A DNA stretch of 64,000 nucleotides from Volvariella volvacea V23. Taxonomy: Eukaryota; Basidiomycota; Agaricomycetes; Agaricales; Pluteaceae. A program made the translations under genes and the position numbers. The stretch spans positions 331,145 through 395,144 of the forward strand of contig KB722756.1 in assembly GCA_000349905.1 (NCBI GenBank), written 5' to 3'. Below are positions 61,201 to 64,000 of this stretch, in pieces. The notes under the pieces were generated by a model. It did no database searches, was not told where the DNA came from, and saw nothing but the letters and a program-made list of their open reading frames with translations. The first letter of the stretch is position 1. Each line of letters opens with the position of its first letter.

Positions 61201-62601
61201 TTCAAGTTGTCGGAGTTGGGCGGTAGTGACCCGGTGTTGAATGCGAAACTGTATAATGTTGGGATGGCACCCAACAATATGCTCCAGTACGTGTTACGAG
61301 TTGTTAGTGGGCTTGATCTCACTATTATTTGCTAGGTGGTTCGCAGCGAAGGGTACGCAAATGACAGTGAGTCCACCCACACTAAAATGTCAAACTTGAT
61401 GGTGATATACCTTTTCTCCTAATTCTAGTGCGCAACCAAATCTGTCATCATGCACCTGCAATGGCAAGAGGGCGAGTCCAAGTCCTCAGACAAAACCAAC
61501 GGAGCACAAAAGGACCAGATCTCAACCTCCCCATCTCAGCCACATCTCAACGCAAACCCGCGTGCTGGGACCCTCGTGCGCTCAACATCGGCCCTGTCCA
61601 CACGTCGTTCATTAGCTCCTCTCGTAGATAACAGATCCTCTGTTAGCAAAGGTCGCACGAGTCTTGTCACCCCGAGACTATCAAGCGGTAGCTATAGCCA
61701 CCATAGCCAGGGACCCCTAAGCCCTATACCAAGAAATATCACGCCAGCAGCGTTGTCAGCGTCGGGGTCTGGTTCGTTTGCGATTAGGTACGGGCAGGCG
61801 GCGATCTTGACTGCTCCACCCAAACTGGTGGCGGTGGTTGAGACACCAGATGTAGCGGTTGGCGCTGTGGACCCGAGGAAGAGGAGGGTGGTCACTGCCA
61901 CGAGATTTAGTTCTCGTGCTGGCGCGGACAGAAGGGTATGTGGAAAGTTTGACTCACTGCTCTTTATGTCTAACACATCTCTTATTGTAGATTTTTATAT
62001 CCACCCATCAAGACAAAGATAAGACGCAGGCGGGAATAGAAGACGAAGAAAGCCAGTACCAAGAAGCGGATTCGTCTTTCACTGTCGGTAACTTGGCTGC
62101 GTCTGCATCTGCATCTGCTTCCGCTTCCGCCTCTTCAGCTTCGCCCTCAGCTTCACAGGTAGATATCGACAATAACGTCACCGAATTGAGTGGCGCCTGG
62201 TCCGCTTTGGCTGTAGCGGATAACATCAGTGGTGCAGGGGTCCAAGGACTTCTTGGACACTTGCCGCCCAAGTTCCAAGGGTTGGCTACACCGGAGAAGA
62301 ACCCGATGTCGATGCAATTGAGCCATGAGGAAGTCGTCGTCGGATGTGCTGATGGTACCATATAGTAAGTCTTCGCCAACCTTCATCCAGCTCCCTTTTG
62401 CTCCCATTTGTCTTTTCGCCGTTTCGCCAGCGTTCTAGTTCTAATGCGGTGTTTTATTTTATGAATAGCGTTATGAGTTTCGTTGGGTACCAATATTCGA
62501 AGGAGAACTCCACATTTGCAAATTTTGTGCAGAACAGCAATTACGTTGACTATGTGCACGATAATGACAGAACGGGACGAGACTCCACTGGTTCCGGTTA
62601 A
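58259..62601 (+). CDS. F-box/WD40 protein with long Ser-rich N-terminus, about 1,165 aa, about 13 exons
   Basis: A likely SCF ubiquitin-ligase substrate adaptor conserved in Basidiomycota. Exon 1 (58259-59377, 373 codons) is Ser/Thr/Pro-rich and basic, probably disordered and phosphorylated. Exon 2 (59504-59895) holds a coiled coil ([40 protein letters not shown]), a [17 protein letters not shown] motif and [20 protein letters not shown] 20-nt exon (59957-59976) then joins 60028 in frame to give [17 protein letters not shown]. The F-box is [20 protein letters not shown] plus [21 protein letters not shown] repeats follow: [20 protein letters not shown] then [36 protein letters not shown] then [35 protein letters not shown]. 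The long C-terminal part has an Ala-Ser repeat ([13 protein letters not shown]) and ends in a last blade, [20 protein letters not shown]. Intron junctions around 60.2-60.4 kb may be off by one base. Confidence 0.9.
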
Positions 62602-63022
62602 CGAAGAGAACGATTGCTTAGGCGTGCCACCCATCAAGCTTTTAATGAACACCTTCCGCTTCATGATCTTATTCTTTCTCACTTTATAATAGATCGATCT
62701 TACTTGCATTGTCGCTTCTTGTGTCGAAAATTGTTTTTTGCAATCCGGAGGGGAAACAGATGGATGGAAAAACTTTTACCACTTGGCCTGGATATACCAC
62801 ACAGCATGCATACGGATTTGGATAGCTAGGATTTTTACCACTAGTTCGTGTTTTATGCTTCTTGTTCTTGGAATGGATTATTTATAACAGCGCAAGAGGG
62901 GTTCGTGCATCCGCAGCTTGAGCTCATTAGGAGGTTCGCCGCTCGAGTCTTTACTGATGTCATAGAATCTCTGCATCTTAAGCAGCTCGAGGGTCTCTGA
63001 AACCCAACCACACTTTTACACC
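62602..63022. other. 3' flank of the F-box/WD40 gene and promoter of the next gene
   Basis: AT-richer sequence without an open frame of note. Nothing specific is seen. Confidence 0.4.
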
Positions 63023-64000
63023 ATGACACTTACTCTCCAGCACAAGATGAAAGGCTTCACAACATTCTTGTCGATTAGACCAGCAGGCATAAGAAAAGCA
63101 ATAGAGGACAAGGCTCGTAATCACCTTGACAAAGAAACTATTGATACTCTGCTGAAGACGGCCTCAACATGGGAACGCATGCTTGCTCAGGACCTTGCCG
63201 ATTACGAACTCTCTGAAGATAAACCATATTTTGTTGTACCTGAAGATATGCCATATGCTCTTGGTATGTGGTCTGTTGATACACTCTGGTCTTTCCTTAC
63301 TCATTGTCACGAACCTGGTGCAGCGGAGAAACTACAGGAAGCGAATGAAGACCTCAGTCAGTTGTACTACTGGGTAGGCAAATTACAAGGGGGTCGCCCT
63401 TCGCCATACGAGTTCTCCAAACACACCGTTTGGCCTGATGCGCAAGAATACAGCGACCTCTTGTGCTTGCGTCCACAAGAGCAACTTGGCCTTTCCTTGA
63501 CGACTCTCCACGACGCCTTTCGCAACTTCCGACGGCGCATGGAAACCCTTTTTGAATGCAAAGATGCACAAGAATCGATCGCCGCGCCCTAGGCTATTCG
63601 CATTGGCGACATGCTCTGCAGAGAGATGGGGGAGCCCTTTGCGAGCAAAGCAGCTCGATCAGAGGAATTCGACGCATGCACAGCCGGACTCTTCAGGTCT
63701 TGGATGAAGGACTATCAGGTCACGCACCGGAAGCAGTCTGGATCTGAGACCGGGTACATCCATCCAGTCCACGCGCTTCGTCCTAAAATTCCATGTATCT
63801 TGCGTGAAGATGTTCAGGAAATGGGTGTGGACGACGGGGATGTGTACCTCCGCGTCGCAAGGGGCTACGAGCTTCTCATCGCTAGCTTCTGTGATGAGGC
63901 TTCCATAGACCAAGATGTCGTGACGTTTTTGTCAAACGGGGCACCGATGTTTCTTCTCTCCGTCTGTGGTGAGTATCCCCCTATTTTCATGCTCGGCTAC
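63023..64000 (+). pseudogene. Unidentified gene, partial at window edge, with one in-frame TAG
   Basis: The frame is open from MTLTLQHKMKGFTTFLSIRP at 63023 through 189 codons to TAG at 63590-63592. It then stays open in the same frame (AIRIGDMLCREMGEPFASKA onward) to the window edge, with a good donor GTGAGT after LLSVC at about 63970. The text is coding-like throughout (WERMLAQDLADYELSEDKPY; YYWVGKLQGGRPSPYEFSKH; VYLRVARGYELLIASFCDEA). I do not recognise the family. The TAG may be a nonsense mutation, a sequence error, or the end of a 3' splice site (CCCTAG), though no strong donor is evident in the preceding sequence. It is typed as pseudogene only because of that stop. Confidence 0.5.

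Noticed and set aside
1..64000. tRNA genes, rRNA genes, CRISPR arrays, telomeric TTAGGG runs, LTR pairs
   Set aside because: I looked for B-box-like GGTTCGA motifs, regularly spaced repeats, TTAGGG arrays and long direct repeats and found none convincing. A short or degenerate case could be missed by eye.

Overview
The window is nuclear DNA of a filamentous basidiomycete, most likely an Agaricomycete. Genes are split by short GT-AG introns of about 50 to 75 bases, and several products have the layout typical of that group: a Ser-rich F-box/WD40 protein, an ORC5, a TFIIIC zinc-finger subunit, a bestrophin-like channel and an EBP-like membrane protein. I cannot name the genus. There are no bacterial operons, CRISPR arrays, rRNA genes or tRNA genes that I can support.

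Layout. Bases 1-14307 contain no gene I recognise, only pyrimidine-rich sequence, one striking hairpin near 0.8 kb and short unsupported ORFs. Next come three minus-strand genes: cytoplasmic/mitochondrial glycyl-tRNA synthetase (14308-18086, with an in-frame upstream start at 18209), a bestrophin-like anion channel (18456-21290) and a 60-residue secreted peptide precursor (22686-23014). After a gene-poor stretch with an 82-bp inverted repeat come two plus-strand genes, an EBP/EXPERA-like membrane protein (27280-28178) and an F-box-like protein with a His-rich insert (28450-29910).

From 31.5 to 41.6 kb, all on the minus strand, is a tandem array of one uncharacterised two-exon gene family. Four copies are intact (294, 308, 315 and 320 aa) and five are decaying: frameshifted, truncated, internally deleted, or interrupted by an insertion in the intron. 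A decayed NAD(P)-binding dehydrogenase gene follows at 42.1-43.6 kb.

The right third is conserved housekeeping sequence: profilin (44264-45474, minus), the TFIIIC subunit with C-terminal zinc finger (45901-49168, minus), an F-box/leucine-repeat type protein (52371-54816, plus), ORC5 (55284-57207, minus) and a long F-box/WD40 protein (58259-62601, plus). An unidentified gene with an in-frame TAG runs off the right edge (63023-64000).

The genes do not form a pathway. Housekeeping functions (translation, replication origin licensing, Pol III transcription, actin dynamics, ubiquitin-ligase adaptors) flank a fast-evolving accessory island, the 31.5-43.6 kb array plus the dead dehydrogenase. Exon boundaries were read by eye from splice signals and reading-frame continuity. 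Where I give an exact length, the exon lengths sum to a multiple of three.
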